Shown: piece by piece, positions 1 to 12,080 of the stretch
Numbering within the stretch: the stretch's first letter is position 1
How the letters are laid out: the number at the start of each line of letters is the position of its first letter
Source of the DNA: Brenneria sp. hezel4-2-4
GTDB lineage: Bacteria; Pseudomonadota; Gammaproteobacteria; Enterobacterales; Enterobacteriaceae
Length of the DNA stretch: 64,000 nt
Reading direction: 5' to 3'
Assembly: GCF_013155275.1 (NCBI RefSeq)
Contig: NZ_JABJXS010000004.1
Coordinates: 415,860-479,859 of the forward strand
Notes under the pieces: model-generated
Seen by the model: the letters and a program-made list of their open reading frames with translations, nothing else
Told to the model about the DNA's origin: nothing
The model's database searches: none
Made by a program: the position numbers and the translations under genes

Positions 1-2210
1 GCGACCTGTTGCAGATGACGAAGCCCGACCGATCCCGCCGCGCCTTTGATCTTGTGTCCCTCTTCGGTAATGCCTTTCTGATCGCGCGCGGTCATATTGG
101 AATCGAGGATCGCCAGATAGCCCGGCATCATTTGTTCGAACATATCCAGGCTTTGGTGAATCAATTTGGGTCCGACCAGATCCAGGTATTGTTCCAGCAT
201 CGCAATATCCAGCAGTTCCTCGTTAGCCATTTCATCACCTTTTTCGGTAACGGGATCGTCAGCACGGACGATTTGATGATCCCAATATTGTTTGATAACC
301 GCCGTCAGCGCCGGCACCGACAGCGGTTTACTGAGCACGTCATCCATACCGGCGTCCAGATACTCTTTTTTATCTTTTAGTACATTGGCCGTTAACGCCA
401 CCAGCGGCGGCAGGCTCCGGTCGGCATAGCGCTCACGGATATGACGAGCCACATCCAGTCCGGTCATATCCGGCAGTTGGATGTCCAGCAACGCCAGATC
501 AAACTCATCGGGATCGAACATATCCAGCGCTTCTTGCCCGGTCATCGCCACTTCCACGCTGCTGCCCAGTTTTTCCAGCACGGAACGCGCCACCACCACA
601 TTCAGTTCGATATCCTCCACCAGCAGCACATGCAGCGCCGGCAGCGGCATCTCATCGTCCGCATCCTGGCTGCTGACGACCTCTTCCACCCGTGGCGCGA
701 TGACCGTCAGCGTGAAGCAGGAACCTTTACCCTGAATACTGGCAACGTGGATGTCGCCCCCCATGTTTTGCGCCAGACGTTTTGAAACCGACAGGCCGAT
801 GCCCGTTCCTGTCGCCGGCTTGCCGCCATGCTGATCCTTCACCTGATAATACATGGCAAAGATTTTTTCCAGCTCATCCGCCGGGATCCCCATGCCGGAG
901 TCCTCGACCTCAATACGCAGACAATCGCCCCGCTCATGCCATACCCGCACCACGATTTTTCCCTGCGGGGTGAATTTCACCGCATTGCTGAGCAGGTTCC
1001 ACAGGATCTGCCGCAGACGTGTGCCATCGGTAATAATTTTCTGCGGCAGAGGCTGATGCAGTTCCATAATCAACTTCAGCCCTTTGGGCTGAGCCAACAA
1101 CCCGCCTAAATTTTCCAGATCGGCCAGAAATCCGGTGAAATCTATCGGCTGGTTATCCAGTTGCACTTTGCGGCGTTCCTGTTTGTCCATTTCAATCACG
1201 TCGTTGAAAATATTGCCCAATGTGATCGCACTGACATGAATCGTTTTCAAATACTTTTGCTGTTCCGCATCGAGCTGGGTATCCAGCAAAATGCGGCTTA
1301 GCCCGACAATGCCATTAAGCGGCGTACGAAGCTCGTGGCTGATCGTTGAGATGAAAGTGGTCTTCTCCCTGCTGGCGTTCTCTAACGCGTCCTGGTAACG
1401 CTTACGCTCCGTTATATCGCGTCCAAATCCCATCAGCCCGTGTCGTTTGCCCATTCGATCGTAAAACGGCACCTTGCGTAGTTCAAAACAGGCTTTGCGG
1501 CCGTCGGGATACACCAGCCACTGCTCATACGTCAGCGACACGTTATGACGGAACACTTTCTCGTCCGTTTCCATCACTTTCTCGGCGATGTCCGGCGGAT
1601 AAACATCCTGCGGCGTCAGGCCGACAAGCTGCTTCTGGCTTTTGCCGACCAGCAGTTCCATCGCGCGGTTGCAGCCAGAAAACTCTTTTTCTTCATTGCG
1701 GTAATAAACCAGATCGGGCGACGCATCGAGGAAAGAGCGCAGCAACGCGGACTGTTGCTCCAGCTCGACCTGCGCCTGCTCACGGCGCGCCATCTCTTCT
1801 TTCAGCTTGCTCACCACCCGCAGACGCGCTTCTTCTGATTTGATACGGTCGGCGATTTCCTGATTAAGCTGGGCGATATTTTCCTGAAGCTGTTCATTCA
1901 ATTCCAGATCCCGGTGACGCATCTCCTCCAGTTTGGCGACCAGCTTCGACAGCCGCTGGCGTGATTCTTCGAGTTGCTCGACGACGACGGAAAGAAAATA
2001 AACCGCCCACGGGGTAATCAGCAGCCCGAAAAAGACCGAACGAACCACATCAATATTTTCCACTTCTCCGCTGAGCAGCAGGGTGACGGCCATCTGCACC
2101 ACCATCGCCAGCAGTACCAGTACCGAAGCCAGCAGCAGTGAAAAACGGACAAGCCCCAGTTTTACCATCAAATCAACATAGTACTGAGCCAACAGGCGGA
2201 TTTGCTTCAT
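1..2210 (-). CDS. arcB: Aerobic respiration control sensor kinase ArcB (partial, C-terminal end cut off)
   Basis: ArcB is the inner-membrane hybrid histidine kinase that senses quinone redox state and phosphorylates ArcA. The reading frame starts with ATG at 2210 (MKQIRLLAQYYVDLM) and is still open at base 1, giving about 736 of roughly 778 residues. In order I read two N-terminal membrane segments (about residues 20-80), a coiled linker, a PAS domain, the kinase H-box (SHELRTPLNG), an ATPase domain, a receiver domain (LALLDIQLPDMTG) and the start of the HPt domain with its phosphorylatable His (EEGHKIKGAAGSVG, near base 55). About 40 residues lie outside the window. yhcC lies upstream on the same strand. 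Confidence 0.96.
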   Translation of the reverse strand, partial: MKQIRLLAQYYVDLMVKLGLVRFSLLLASVLVLLAMVVQMAVTLLLSGEVENIDVVRSVFFGLLITPWAVYFLSVVVEQLEESRQRLSKLVAKLEEMRHRDLELNEQLQENIAQLNQEIADRIKSEEARLRVVSKLKEEMARREQAQVELEQQSALLRSFLDASPDLVYYRNEEKEFSGCNRAMELLVGKSQKQLVGLTPQDVYPPDIAEKVMETDEKVFRHNVSLTYEQWLVYPDGRKACFELRKVPFYDRMGKRHGLMGFGRDITERKRYQDALENASREKTTFISTISHELRTPLNGIVGLSRILLDTQLDAEQQKYLKTIHVSAITLGNIFNDVIEMDKQERRKVQLDNQPIDFTGFLADLENLGGLLAQPKGLKLIMELHQPLPQKIITDGTRLRQILWNLLSNAVKFTPQGKIVVRVWHERGDCLRIEVEDSGMGIPADELEKIFAMYYQVKDQHGGKPATGTGIGLSVSKRLAQNMGGDIHVASIQGKGSCFTLTVIAPRVEEVVSSQDADDEMPLPALHVLLVEDIELNVVVARSVLEKLGSSVEVAMTGQEALDMFDPDEFDLALLDIQLPDMTGLDVARHIRERYADRSLPPLVALTANVLKDKKEYLDAGMDDVLSKPLSVPALTAVIKQYWDHQIVRADDPVTEKGDEMANEELLDIAMLEQYLDLVGPKLIHQSLDMFEQMMPGYLAILDSNMTARDQKGITEEGHKIKGAAGSVGLRHLQQV

Positions 2211-2342
2211 AGCGGTTTCCTTGGTTACGAACCACCGAATCATATCGTAAAACAACAATAAGTGTGGTGACGGCGCAGGAGATTCACGACATAACCTGCC
2301 GGCGTTGCACAACACGCGCATTTTGCTAAAAATATCAGCCGA

Positions 2343-3272
2343 CTACAGCGCGCTGTACTGATAAGGCGTGCCCAATGCCGATCCCTGCACGCCGTGAAGC
2401 TGTAGATAACGCCCCAACTCTACCATGCCGGTCCAGCGATTCTCACACCATAGCGGGGCCAGCAATGTCGGGCGACGGGCGCTGGCGGAAATGCGGTGGT
2501 AGATAATCTCCGGGGGCGTATGGCGGATCATCTCACCGGCGGTTGACACATACTCATCCAGCGCCAGCTCGGATAGTCTGCCGACGCGCCAGGCTTTCGC
2601 CATAATGCTGCCTTCCACGATGTGCAACGGATGAAGCTTGATGCCTTCCACGCCGGTTTCGACCACCCGATCGAGCGTGGATAAACAACGCGGAGCATCT
2701 TCGCCCGGCAGACCGACGATAAGGTGACAACACACCTTCAGACCACGCTCGCGGGCGCGCCGGACCGTCTGTTGGTAGCAGGCGAAATCATGGCCGCGGT
2801 TAATTCGGCGCAACGTTTTATCGCAGGCGCTTTGCAGACCCAACTCCAGCCAGATTTCATAGCCCTGCTCGCGATAACCCGCGAGCAGATCCAAAACCGC
2901 GTCCGGTACGCAATCCGGCCGGGTGCCGACGCACAGCCCGACCATATCCGCCTGAGCCAGCGCCGCCTGATACATATTTTCCAACACCTTAACCTCGGCA
3001 TAGGTACTGGTATAGGCCTGAAAATAAGCCAGATAACGGTTTGCGCGGTTTATCTTTCCGGACTGCGCGGCCAGTTGCCGGGCAATGCTGCGCTGCTGCA
3101 TCTGCTCATCGGCAAACGAAGCGACATTACAGAACGTACAACCTCCCCGCCCCAGCGTTCCGTCCCGGTTGGGGCAGCTAAAACCGCCATGCAGCGCGAG
3201 CTTGTGTACCTTTTCTCCGTAGCGGCGTTGAAGATTTCCGCCAAACATATTGATTAATTTTTGTAATTGCAT
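2343..3272 (-). CDS. yhcC: Radical SAM family protein YhcC
   Basis: This 309-residue protein belongs to the YhcC/TIGR01212 radical SAM family, whose reaction is not established. It carries a cluster-binding motif of CX11CX2C form near residue 32 (CPNRDGTLGRGGCTFC), followed by conserved family stretches (VGLCVGTRPDCVPDAVLDLL, HLIVGLPGED). I start it at the ATG at 3272 (MQLQKLINMFGG), where family members begin, and not at an in-frame codon 21 residues upstream. It lies between arcB and gltB, as in E. coli, and is divergent from gltB across a 655-base gap. Confidence 0.92.
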   Translation of the reverse strand: MQLQKLINMFGGNLQRRYGEKVHKLALHGGFSCPNRDGTLGRGGCTFCNVASFADEQMQQRSIARQLAAQSGKINRANRYLAYFQAYTSTYAEVKVLENMYQAALAQADMVGLCVGTRPDCVPDAVLDLLAGYREQGYEIWLELGLQSACDKTLRRINRGHDFACYQQTVRRARERGLKVCCHLIVGLPGEDAPRCLSTLDRVVETGVEGIKLHPLHIVEGSIMAKAWRVGRLSELALDEYVSTAGEMIRHTPPEIIYHRISASARRPTLLAPLWCENRWTGMVELGRYLQLHGVQGSALGTPYQYSAL

Positions 3273-3561
3273 ATTCTGATTAGCCCTCTTGAGGAACAGA
3301 AGCCTACTCTGTCGGCCCCTCCGTCGCGATGACATCGATCAATCCCCCCACTTCAGTCAAAGTGAATTATTATTCGCTTTTAGTGCAAATAAACTCACAT
3401 TGACGCTGATTAATTTTTCTTATCCGCCCACGCGACTTCATTAAAAGATGACGAGAAAATGAAAAACAGTGGCATAAATCAAAAAACCGAGCCAAAGCAG
3501 TACAAGATTCCGAAAATCAGAAAAATTGCAGCATGTAGGGGAGATATTGTGATATGAGCAT

Positions 3562-3577
3562 AGTGATACAGCTCACA
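3562..3577 (+). promoter_or_regulatory. Candidate CRP binding site upstream of gltB
   Basis: The 16-base core AGTGATACAGCTCACA has the GTGA-N6-TCAC form with a perfect right half (TCACA) and one mismatch in the left half. It lies about 350 bases before the gltB start and about 150 bases before the proposed transcription start, so it would act at a distance or together with a bending protein. Confidence 0.5.
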
Positions 3578-3687
3578 GTTCGATCAAATCCAATAGTCCT
3601 TAATCAGCATACTTTAGCTAAAAAAAACATTAACTTTCATAGGTATAACTAAAAATTATCCCTTATCGGCACATTTTGCACAGGTAT

Positions 3688-3716
3688 TTGACCTGAACAG
3701 GCTTTCTCGCTAATTT
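3688..3716 (+). promoter_or_regulatory. Possible sigma-70 promoter for gltB
   Basis: A -35 element TTGACC (5 of 6 consensus) is followed after exactly 17 bases by TAATTT, a weak -10 (3 of 6). Transcription would start near 3723, leaving a leader of about 205 nt. The weak -10 makes this tentative, though it would fit an activator-dependent promoter. Confidence 0.3.
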
Positions 3717-3927
3717 GGGAATCCGCTGGAAGCTTTCCTGATAAGTCCGCGACTTGTCATATTTATGCAGTAAATGAAGACTCCCTCTAAAAACAAGTCA
3801 TTTACCACTTGTGAGACCGTCACGAGAGGCCGAAGAAGAGAGCGGCAGGCTTATAGCCGCTCGACGCCAAGGTGCTTTCTCGCAGTAGGTTGTGAGAGTC
3901 ACACAGAGCCCGGGGAGGTTCACTATT

Positions 3928-6900
3928 ATGTTGTACGATGCATCCCAAGAGAGAGACAACTGTGGTTTTGGATTAATCGCCCATATAGAAGGTGAACCGA
4001 GCCACAAGGTAGTGCGTACTGCGATTCACGCACTTGCCCGTATGCAACACCGTGGCGCGATCCTTGCTGACGGCAAGACCGGCGACGGCTGTGGCCTATT
4101 ACTTCAAAAACCCGATCGTTTCTTCCGTCTGGTTGCGGAAGAGCGCGGCTGGCGGTTAGCCAAAAATTACTCCGTCGGCATGATGTTTCTCAATCAGGAT
4201 GAAGAGCTGGCCCGCGCCACGCGCCGGATTGTAGAAGAAGAACTGCAAAACGAAACGCTTTCCGTGCTCGGCTGGCGTGAAGTGCCGACCAATCCGGACG
4301 TGCTGGGTGAAATCGCCCTGTCGTCTCTGCCGCGCATTGAGCAAATCTTCGTCAATGCCCCGGCCGGCTGGCTACAAAGCGATATGGAGCGTCGGTTGTT
4401 TATGGCGCGCCGCCGCATTGAAAAACGGATTGAAGATAAAGAATTCTACGTTTGCAGTTTTTCCAATCTGGTGACGATCTATAAAGGCCTGTGTATGCCT
4501 GCGGATCTGCCGCGCTTCTATCTCGATCTGGCCGATCTGCGCCTGGAATCGGCAATCTGCCTGTTCCACCAGCGTTTCTCGACCAACACCGTACCGCGCT
4601 GGCCGCTGGCGCAGCCGTTCCGCTATCTGGCGCACAACGGCGAGATCAATACCATTGCCGGTAACCGCCAATGGGCGCGCGCCCGTGCTTATAAATTCAA
4701 AACCCCGCTGATCCCTGACTTGCAGGATGCCGCGCCGTTCGTCAACGAAACCGGTTCCGACTCCAGTTCGCTGGATAATATGCTGGAGCTGTTCCTCAGC
4801 GGCGGGATGGACATCATCCGCGCTATGCGTCTGTTGGTGCCGCCTGCCTGGCAAAACAACCCGGATATGGACCCGGAGCTGCGCGCCTTCTTCGACTTTA
4901 ACTCCATGCACATGGAGCCGTGGGACGGCCCAGCCGGCATCGTGATGTCCGACGGACGCTACGCCGCCTGTAACCTCGACCGTAACGGTCTGCGTCCGGC
5001 GCGCTACGTCATCACCAAAGACAAACTGATTACCTGCGCCTCCGAAGTGGGGATCTGGGATTATCAGCCGGATGAAGTGGTGGAGAAAGGCCGCGTCGGG
5101 CCGGGCGAACTGATGGTTATCGACACCCGCAGCGGGCGTATTCTGCACTCCGCCGAAACCGATGACGATCTGAAAAGCCGTCACCCCTATAAAGAATGGA
5201 TGGAGAAAAACGTCCAGCGTCTGGTGCCGTTTGAAGAATTGCCGGAAGATCAGGTGGGTAGCCGCGAATTTGACGACGCCCTGCTGGAAACCTATCAGAA
5301 GCAGTTTGGCTACAGCAGCGAAGAGCTGGATCAGATTATCCGCGTGCTGGGCGAGAACGGTCAGGAAGCCACCGGCTCGATGGGGGACGATACGCCATTC
5401 GCCGTGCTGTCCAGCCGCCCGCGCATTATTTATGACTACTTCCGTCAGCAGTTTGCCCAGGTGACCAACCCGCCGATCGATCCGCTGCGTGAAGCGCACG
5501 TCATGTCCCTGGCGACCTGTATCGGCCGCGAAATGAACGTCTTCTGTGAAGCGGAAGGTCAGGCCCACCGCCTGAGCTTTAAATCCCCGATCCTGCTTTA
5601 CTCCGATTTCAAACAGTTGCTCTCCCAGGATCAGCAACACTACCGCGCGGATACTCTGGATCTGACGTTCGAACCGGAACAGCAAACGCTGCAACAGACC
5701 ATTGAGAAACTGTGCGACGCCGCCGAACACAAAGTGCGCGACGGCGCCGTTCTGCTGGTGCTGTCCGACCGGGCGATCTCGGCGAAACGTCTGCCGGTTC
5801 CCGCGCCAATGGCCGTGGGCGCGATTCAGCGTCGTCTGGTAGAGAAAAGCCTGCGCTGCGACGCCAACATCATTGTTGAAACGGCCAGCGCGCGCGATCC
5901 GCACCACTTTGCCGTATTGTTAGGCTTTGGCGCCACCGCCATCTATCCCTATCTGGCCTATGAAACGCTGGCGCGGCTGGTGGATAACCACACCATTGAA
6001 AAACCCTACCGCGCAGTGATGCTGAACTACCGTAACGGCATCAACAAAGGGCTGTACAAGATCATGTCCAAAATGGGCATTTCAACGGTCGCCTCTTACC
6101 GCTGCTCCAAGCTATTTGAAGCCGTAGGCTTGCATAACGACGTTGCCGATCAGTGCTTCCAGGGCGTCGTCAGCCGTATCGGCGGAGCCAACTTCAGCGA
6201 TTTCGAGCAGGATTTGCTCAATCTTTCCAAACGCGCCTGGCTGAAACGCAAAACGCTGGAACAGGGCGGGCTGCTGAAATTCGTGCACGGCGGCGAATAC
6301 CATGCCTACAACCCGGATGTGGTCACTACGCTGCAAACCGCGGTTAAAAGCGGCGAATACAGCGATTACGAACAATACGCCAAACTGGTGAACGATCGTC
6401 CGGCCGCCACGCTGCGCGATCTGCTGGCGCTGAAACCGCAGGAAGGCGCGGCCATTTCCCTCGACGAGGTCGAGCCGGCGACAGAAATGTTCAAGCGCTT
6501 TGATACCGCGGCGATGTCGATTGGCGCGCTCAGCCCGGAAGCCCATGAGTCGCTGGCTGAAGCCATGAACGGTCTCGGCGGTTACTCAAACTCCGGCGAA
6601 GGCGGTGAGGACCCGGCGCGTTACGGCACCAACAAGGTTTCCCGTATCAAGCAGGTGGCTTCCGGTCGCTTTGGCGTCACGCCGGCCTATCTGGTCAACG
6701 CCGACGTGATCCAGATTAAAGTGGCGCAGGGCGCCAAACCGGGCGAAGGCGGTCAGTTGCCCGGCGATAAAGTCACGCCGTATATCGCCAGACTGCGTTA
6801 TTCCGTCCCGGGCGTGACGCTGATTTCACCGCCGCCGCACCATGATATTTATTCCATTGAGGATTTGGCGCAGCTGATTTTCGATCTGAAACAGATCAAC

Positions 6901-8388
6901 CCGAAAGCCATGATCTCGGTAAAACTGGTTTCCGAACCCGGCGTCGGCACCATTGCCACCGGCGTGGCCAAAGCCTATGCCGATCTGATCACCATCGCCG
7001 GTTACGATGGCGGCACCGGCGCCAGCCCGCTGACGTCGGTAAAATATGCGGGCTGCCCCTGGGAACTGGGTCTGGTGGAAACCCAGCAGGCGCTGGTCGC
7101 CAACGGCCTGCGTCACAAAATCCGCTTACAGGTGGATGGCGGTCTGAAAACCGGGCTGGATATCATCAAGGCGGCGATTCTGGGAGCGGAAAGCTTCGGT
7201 TTCGGCACCGGCCCGATGGTGGCGTTAGGCTGTAAATACCTGCGTATTTGCCACCTGAACAACTGCGCCACCGGCGTCGCCACCCAGGACGAAAAACTGC
7301 GCCGCGACCACTATCACGGCCTGCCGGAACGCGTGACCAACTACTTCCAGTTCATCGCGCACGAAACCCGGACGCTGATGGCGGAATTGGGCGTCAGCCG
7401 TCTGGTGGATTTGATTGGTCGTACCGATCTGCTGGTCGAACTGGACGGTTTCACCGCCAAACAAAATAAGCTGGATCTGTCGCCGTTGCTGCACACCGCA
7501 CAGCCCCATCCGGGCAAGGCGCTGTACTGCACCGAAAGCAATCCGTCGTTTGATAAGGGCCTGCTGAACAAAGAGCTGCTGGCGCAGGCGCAACCGCACG
7601 TGGACGCCAGACAGAGCAAAGCGCTCTACTTTGATATCCGCAACACTGACCGTTCGGTCGGCGCCACCCTGTCTGGGGCGATCGCCGCCAAACATGGCGA
7701 TCAGGGTCTGGCGAGCGATCCGATCAAAGCCTACTTCTCCGGCACCGCCGGTCAGAGCTTTGGGGTCTGGAACGCGGGCGGCGTCGAGCTGTCATTGACG
7801 GGCGACGCCAATGATTACGTTGGTAAAGGTATGGCCGGCGGCAGCATTTCCGTGCGACCTCCGGTGGGGTCGGCGTTCCGCAGCCATGAGGCCAGCATTA
7901 TCGGCAACACCTGCCTCTACGGCGCTACCGGCGGCAAGCTGTTCGCCGCCGGCCGCGCAGGCGAACGTTTCGCCGTGCGTAACTCCGGCGCTATCACCGT
8001 GGTGGAAGGCATCGGCGATAACGGCTGCGAATACATGACAGGCGGCATCGTCTGCGTGCTGGGCCGCACCGGCGTCAACTTTGGCGCGGGCATGACCGGG
8101 GGGTTCGCCTACGTTCTGGATGAAGACGGCGAATTCCGCAAACGCGTTAACCCTGAACTGGTGGAAGTGCTGGAGGTAGAACAGTTGGCGATTCACGAAG
8201 AGCATTTGCGCGGCCTGATTACCGAGCATGCGCAACACACCGGTTCACAGCGCGCGGAAGAGATCCTCGCTAACTGGCCGGCCTGGGCATCGAAATTTGC
8301 TCTGGTGAAACCGAAGTCAAGTGATGTGAAGGCATTGTTGGGTCACCGTAGTCGTTCCGCAGCCGAGCTGCGGGTTCAGGCGCAGTAA
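3928..8388 (+). CDS. gltB: Glutamate synthase (NADPH) large subunit
   Basis: GltB converts glutamine and 2-oxoglutarate into two glutamates with electrons relayed from GltD. I start it at ATG 3928, preceded by GGGGAGG at 3913-3919. This gives 1486 residues, the E. coli length, and an 11-residue propeptide before Cys12 (ERDN-CGFG), the catalytic nucleophile of the class II glutaminase domain after cleavage. The glutaminase domain is followed by the central and FMN-binding synthase domains, an iron-sulfur motif CKYLRICHLNNC (CX5CX4C) near residue 1100, and the C-terminal glycine-rich beta-helix. gltD follows after 9 bases, so the two are co-transcribed. Confidence 0.98.
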   Translation: MLYDASQERDNCGFGLIAHIEGEPSHKVVRTAIHALARMQHRGAILADGKTGDGCGLLLQKPDRFFRLVAEERGWRLAKNYSVGMMFLNQDEELARATRRIVEEELQNETLSVLGWREVPTNPDVLGEIALSSLPRIEQIFVNAPAGWLQSDMERRLFMARRRIEKRIEDKEFYVCSFSNLVTIYKGLCMPADLPRFYLDLADLRLESAICLFHQRFSTNTVPRWPLAQPFRYLAHNGEINTIAGNRQWARARAYKFKTPLIPDLQDAAPFVNETGSDSSSLDNMLELFLSGGMDIIRAMRLLVPPAWQNNPDMDPELRAFFDFNSMHMEPWDGPAGIVMSDGRYAACNLDRNGLRPARYVITKDKLITCASEVGIWDYQPDEVVEKGRVGPGELMVIDTRSGRILHSAETDDDLKSRHPYKEWMEKNVQRLVPFEELPEDQVGSREFDDALLETYQKQFGYSSEELDQIIRVLGENGQEATGSMGDDTPFAVLSSRPRIIYDYFRQQFAQVTNPPIDPLREAHVMSLATCIGREMNVFCEAEGQAHRLSFKSPILLYSDFKQLLSQDQQHYRADTLDLTFEPEQQTLQQTIEKLCDAAEHKVRDGAVLLVLSDRAISAKRLPVPAPMAVGAIQRRLVEKSLRCDANIIVETASARDPHHFAVLLGFGATAIYPYLAYETLARLVDNHTIEKPYRAVMLNYRNGINKGLYKIMSKMGISTVASYRCSKLFEAVGLHNDVADQCFQGVVSRIGGANFSDFEQDLLNLSKRAWLKRKTLEQGGLLKFVHGGEYHAYNPDVVTTLQTAVKSGEYSDYEQYAKLVNDRPAATLRDLLALKPQEGAAISLDEVEPATEMFKRFDTAAMSIGALSPEAHESLAEAMNGLGGYSNSGEGGEDPARYGTNKVSRIKQVASGRFGVTPAYLVNADVIQIKVAQGAKPGEGGQLPGDKVTPYIARLRYSVPGVTLISPPPHHDIYSIEDLAQLIFDLKQINPKAMISVKLVSEPGVGTIATGVAKAYADLITIAGYDGGTGASPLTSVKYAGCPWELGLVETQQALVANGLRHKIRLQVDGGLKTGLDIIKAAILGAESFGFGTGPMVALGCKYLRICHLNNCATGVATQDEKLRRDHYHGLPERVTNYFQFIAHETRTLMAELGVSRLVDLIGRTDLLVELDGFTAKQNKLDLSPLLHTAQPHPGKALYCTESNPSFDKGLLNKELLAQAQPHVDARQSKALYFDIRNTDRSVGATLSGAIAAKHGDQGLASDPIKAYFSGTAGQSFGVWNAGGVELSLTGDANDYVGKGMAGGSISVRPPVGSAFRSHEASIIGNTCLYGATGGKLFAAGRAGERFAVRNSGAITVVEGIGDNGCEYMTGGIVCVLGRTGVNFGAGMTGGFAYVLDEDGEFRKRVNPELVEVLEVEQLAIHEEHLRGLITEHAQHTGSQRAEEILANWPAWASKFALVKPKSSDVKALLGHRSRSAAELRVQAQ

Positions 8389-9816
<1,428 letters not shown>

Positions 9817-9823
9817 TCCCCTT

Positions 9824-9850
9824 GCCTGGACCGGCCCTTTCGGTCCAGGC
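9824..9850 (+). terminator. Hairpin after gltD
   Basis: A perfect 10-bp stem (9824-9833 with 9841-9850) with a 7-base loop lies 7 bases after the gltD stop. No run of T follows, so it may protect or process the mRNA 3' end, or be a weak terminator. Confidence 0.5.
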
Positions 9851-9916
9851 AGTATCTCCTGATAATCCCTGCGAATATCCCCCTTCCCGCCTGGAAAAAT
9901 CCCGCTTAGCGTCTAG

Positions 9917-10746
<830 letters not shown>

Positions 10747-10770
10747 TCGCTTAACTACATGCCCTACCCA

Positions 10771-10795
10771 CAACCGGGCGCCACCAGCCCGGTTG
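10771..10795 (+). terminator. Terminator-like hairpin after the acetoin reductase gene
   Basis: A perfect 9-bp GC-rich stem (10771-10779 with 10787-10795) with a 7-base loop is followed by GTTCTC, only a weak U-tract. It lies between the convergent acetoin reductase gene and sspB. Confidence 0.6.
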
Positions 10796-10891
10796 TTCTC
10801 TGACAAAAAGCATCAGCCAGATACCGCTAACGATTCAGCCAACCTCTACGACATCCGATTTAAAACCCCAAACGCCGCTGGCTCGAAATGT

Positions 10892-10917
10892 AAAAAAGGG
10901 CACGATAAATTGTGCCC
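10892..10917 (-). terminator. Rho-independent terminator of sspA-sspB
   Basis: Read on the minus strand, GGGCAC (10912-10917 side) pairs with GTGCCC (10898-10903 side) across an 8-base loop and is followed by six T at 10892-10897. It lies 19 bases after the sspB stop codon. Confidence 0.8.
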
Positions 10918-10935
10918 TCCGACGAGTGTGGTGAT

Positions 10936-11433
10936 TTATTTAACCACCCGCAACGAGGGTCTTCCCCCTTTGGGAGGCTGTGGCGGATCGTCGTTCGGAT
11001 TGCCGTTTTCATCCGTCGCGTCGGAATTGTTGTCGACGATAGACACCACCGTGCTGGCAGTGGCGTCCTCATCCTGAAAATCATCGACTTCGCCCGCCGA
11101 TTCATACGCGGGTTCCGGCTCAAACATGGTGCCGGCGCCGTTTTCACGGGCGTAAATAGCTAATACTGCCGCCATCGGTACATAAACCTGGCGTGGTACG
11201 CCGCCGAAACGGGCGTTAAAACGGACGCTGTCATCAGCTAGCTCAAGTCCACCAACAGCACGGGGGGCGATATTCAGCACAATCTGCCCGTCGCGGGCAA
11301 ACTCCATCGGCACCATAACACCCGGCAGCGTGATGTCGACCACCAGATGAGGCGTCAACTGATTATCCAGTAACCAGTCATAAAAGGCCCGTAATAAATA
11401 CGGACGACGCGGAGACAGTTGAGACAACGCCAT
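10936..11433 (-). CDS. sspB: Stringent starvation protein B, ClpXP adaptor
   Basis: SspB tethers ssrA-tagged proteins to ClpXP for degradation. The 165-residue protein has the folded substrate-binding domain (about residues 1-110), an acidic flexible tail and the C-terminal ClpX-binding module ending GGRPSLRVVK. It begins 5 bases after the sspA stop, so the two genes form one operon, as in E. coli. A terminator follows at 10892-10917. Confidence 0.97.
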   Translation of the reverse strand: MALSQLSPRRPYLLRAFYDWLLDNQLTPHLVVDITLPGVMVPMEFARDGQIVLNIAPRAVGGLELADDSVRFNARFGGVPRQVYVPMAAVLAIYARENGAGTMFEPEPAYESAGEVDDFQDEDATASTVVSIVDNNSDATDENGNPNDDPPQPPKGGRPSLRVVK

Positions 11434-11438
11434 GTTGT

Positions 11439-12080
11439 TTAACCTCTGGTTTGCAAACGCATTTCACGTTCAGCTTCCGTCAGGGACGCCAGGAACGCAT
11501 CACGCTCGAATACGCGTGTCATGTAACCTTTCAATTCCTTCGACCCGGAACCGCTTAATTCAATCCCTAACTGCGGCAAACGCCATAACAGGGGAGCCAG
11601 ATAGCAATCCACCAGGCTGAACTCTTCGCTCATGAAGTAAGGCGCTTCGTTGAAGACAGGCGCAATCGCCAGCAATTCTTCACGCAGTTGCTTACGCGCG
11701 GCGTCCGCTTCCTGCGCACTGCCCTGCATAATGCTCTTCAGCAGAGAATACCAGTCATTTTCAATACGGTGCATCATCAGACGGCTGTTACCACGCGCTA
11801 CCGGATATACCGGCATCAGCGGCGGATGAGGAAAACGTTCATCCAGATACTCCATGATAATACGTGATTCATAGAGCGTCAGTTCCCGATCGACAAGCGT
11901 CGGAACCGAACCATAAGGATTGAGGTCAATAAGATCCTGCGGCAGATTATCCATGTCCACCTGTTCAATCTCGACACTCACACCTTTCTCCGCCAGTACA
12001 ATGCGGACCTGATGGCTAAAAATGTCGGACGGACCAGAAAACAGCGTCATTACCGAACGTTTGTTGGCAGCGACAGCCAT
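11439..12080 (-). CDS. sspA: Stringent starvation protein A
   Basis: SspA is an RNA polymerase-associated protein with a glutathione S-transferase fold, important in stationary phase and acid tolerance in E. coli. The 213-residue product has the thioredoxin-like N-terminal half (about residues 10-85) and a helical C-terminal half. ATG 12080 (MAVAANKRSVMTLFSG) is preceded on the minus strand by GGAGGT at about 12086-12091, which favours it over a start 20 residues upstream. It leads the sspA-sspB operon. Confidence 0.96.
   Translation of the reverse strand: MAVAANKRSVMTLFSGPSDIFSHQVRIVLAEKGVSVEIEQVDMDNLPQDLIDLNPYGSVPTLVDRELTLYESRIIMEYLDERFPHPPLMPVYPVARGNSRLMMHRIENDWYSLLKSIMQGSAQEADAARKQLREELLAIAPVFNEAPYFMSEEFSLVDCYLAPLLWRLPQLGIELSGSGSKELKGYMTRVFERDAFLASLTEAEREMRLQTRG

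Larger units (their letters stand above)
3273..3927. promoter_or_regulatory. yhcC/gltB divergent intergenic region and gltB leader
   Basis: This 655-base region has no convincing gene. It is AT-rich between about 3360 and 3680. It holds a CRP-type site (3562-3577), a possible sigma-70 promoter (3688-3716) and, if that promoter is right, a leader of about 200 nt that is more GC-rich and can fold locally (perfect 7-bp stem at 3840-3846 with 3856-3862). In E. coli the gltB control region is bound by several global regulators including Lrp, IHF, CRP and ArgR; only the CRP-like site was recognised here by eye. Confidence 0.6.

Noticed and set aside
3723..3927. gltB leader as a riboswitch
   Set aside because: The leader folds locally, but it does not match any riboswitch core I can recognise, and no terminator stem with a U-tract precedes gltB.
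3774..3995. 73-codon open frame overlapping the gltB leader and start
   Set aside because: It overlaps the well-supported gltB start in another frame and has no recognisable feature; not a convincing leader peptide, since it lacks a run of regulatory codons.
4372..5907. Long open frame (511 codons) antisense to gltB
   Set aside because: It is a codon-bias shadow: the + strand gltB is conserved along its whole length, and the antisense product is Arg/Gln/His-rich with no recognisable family.
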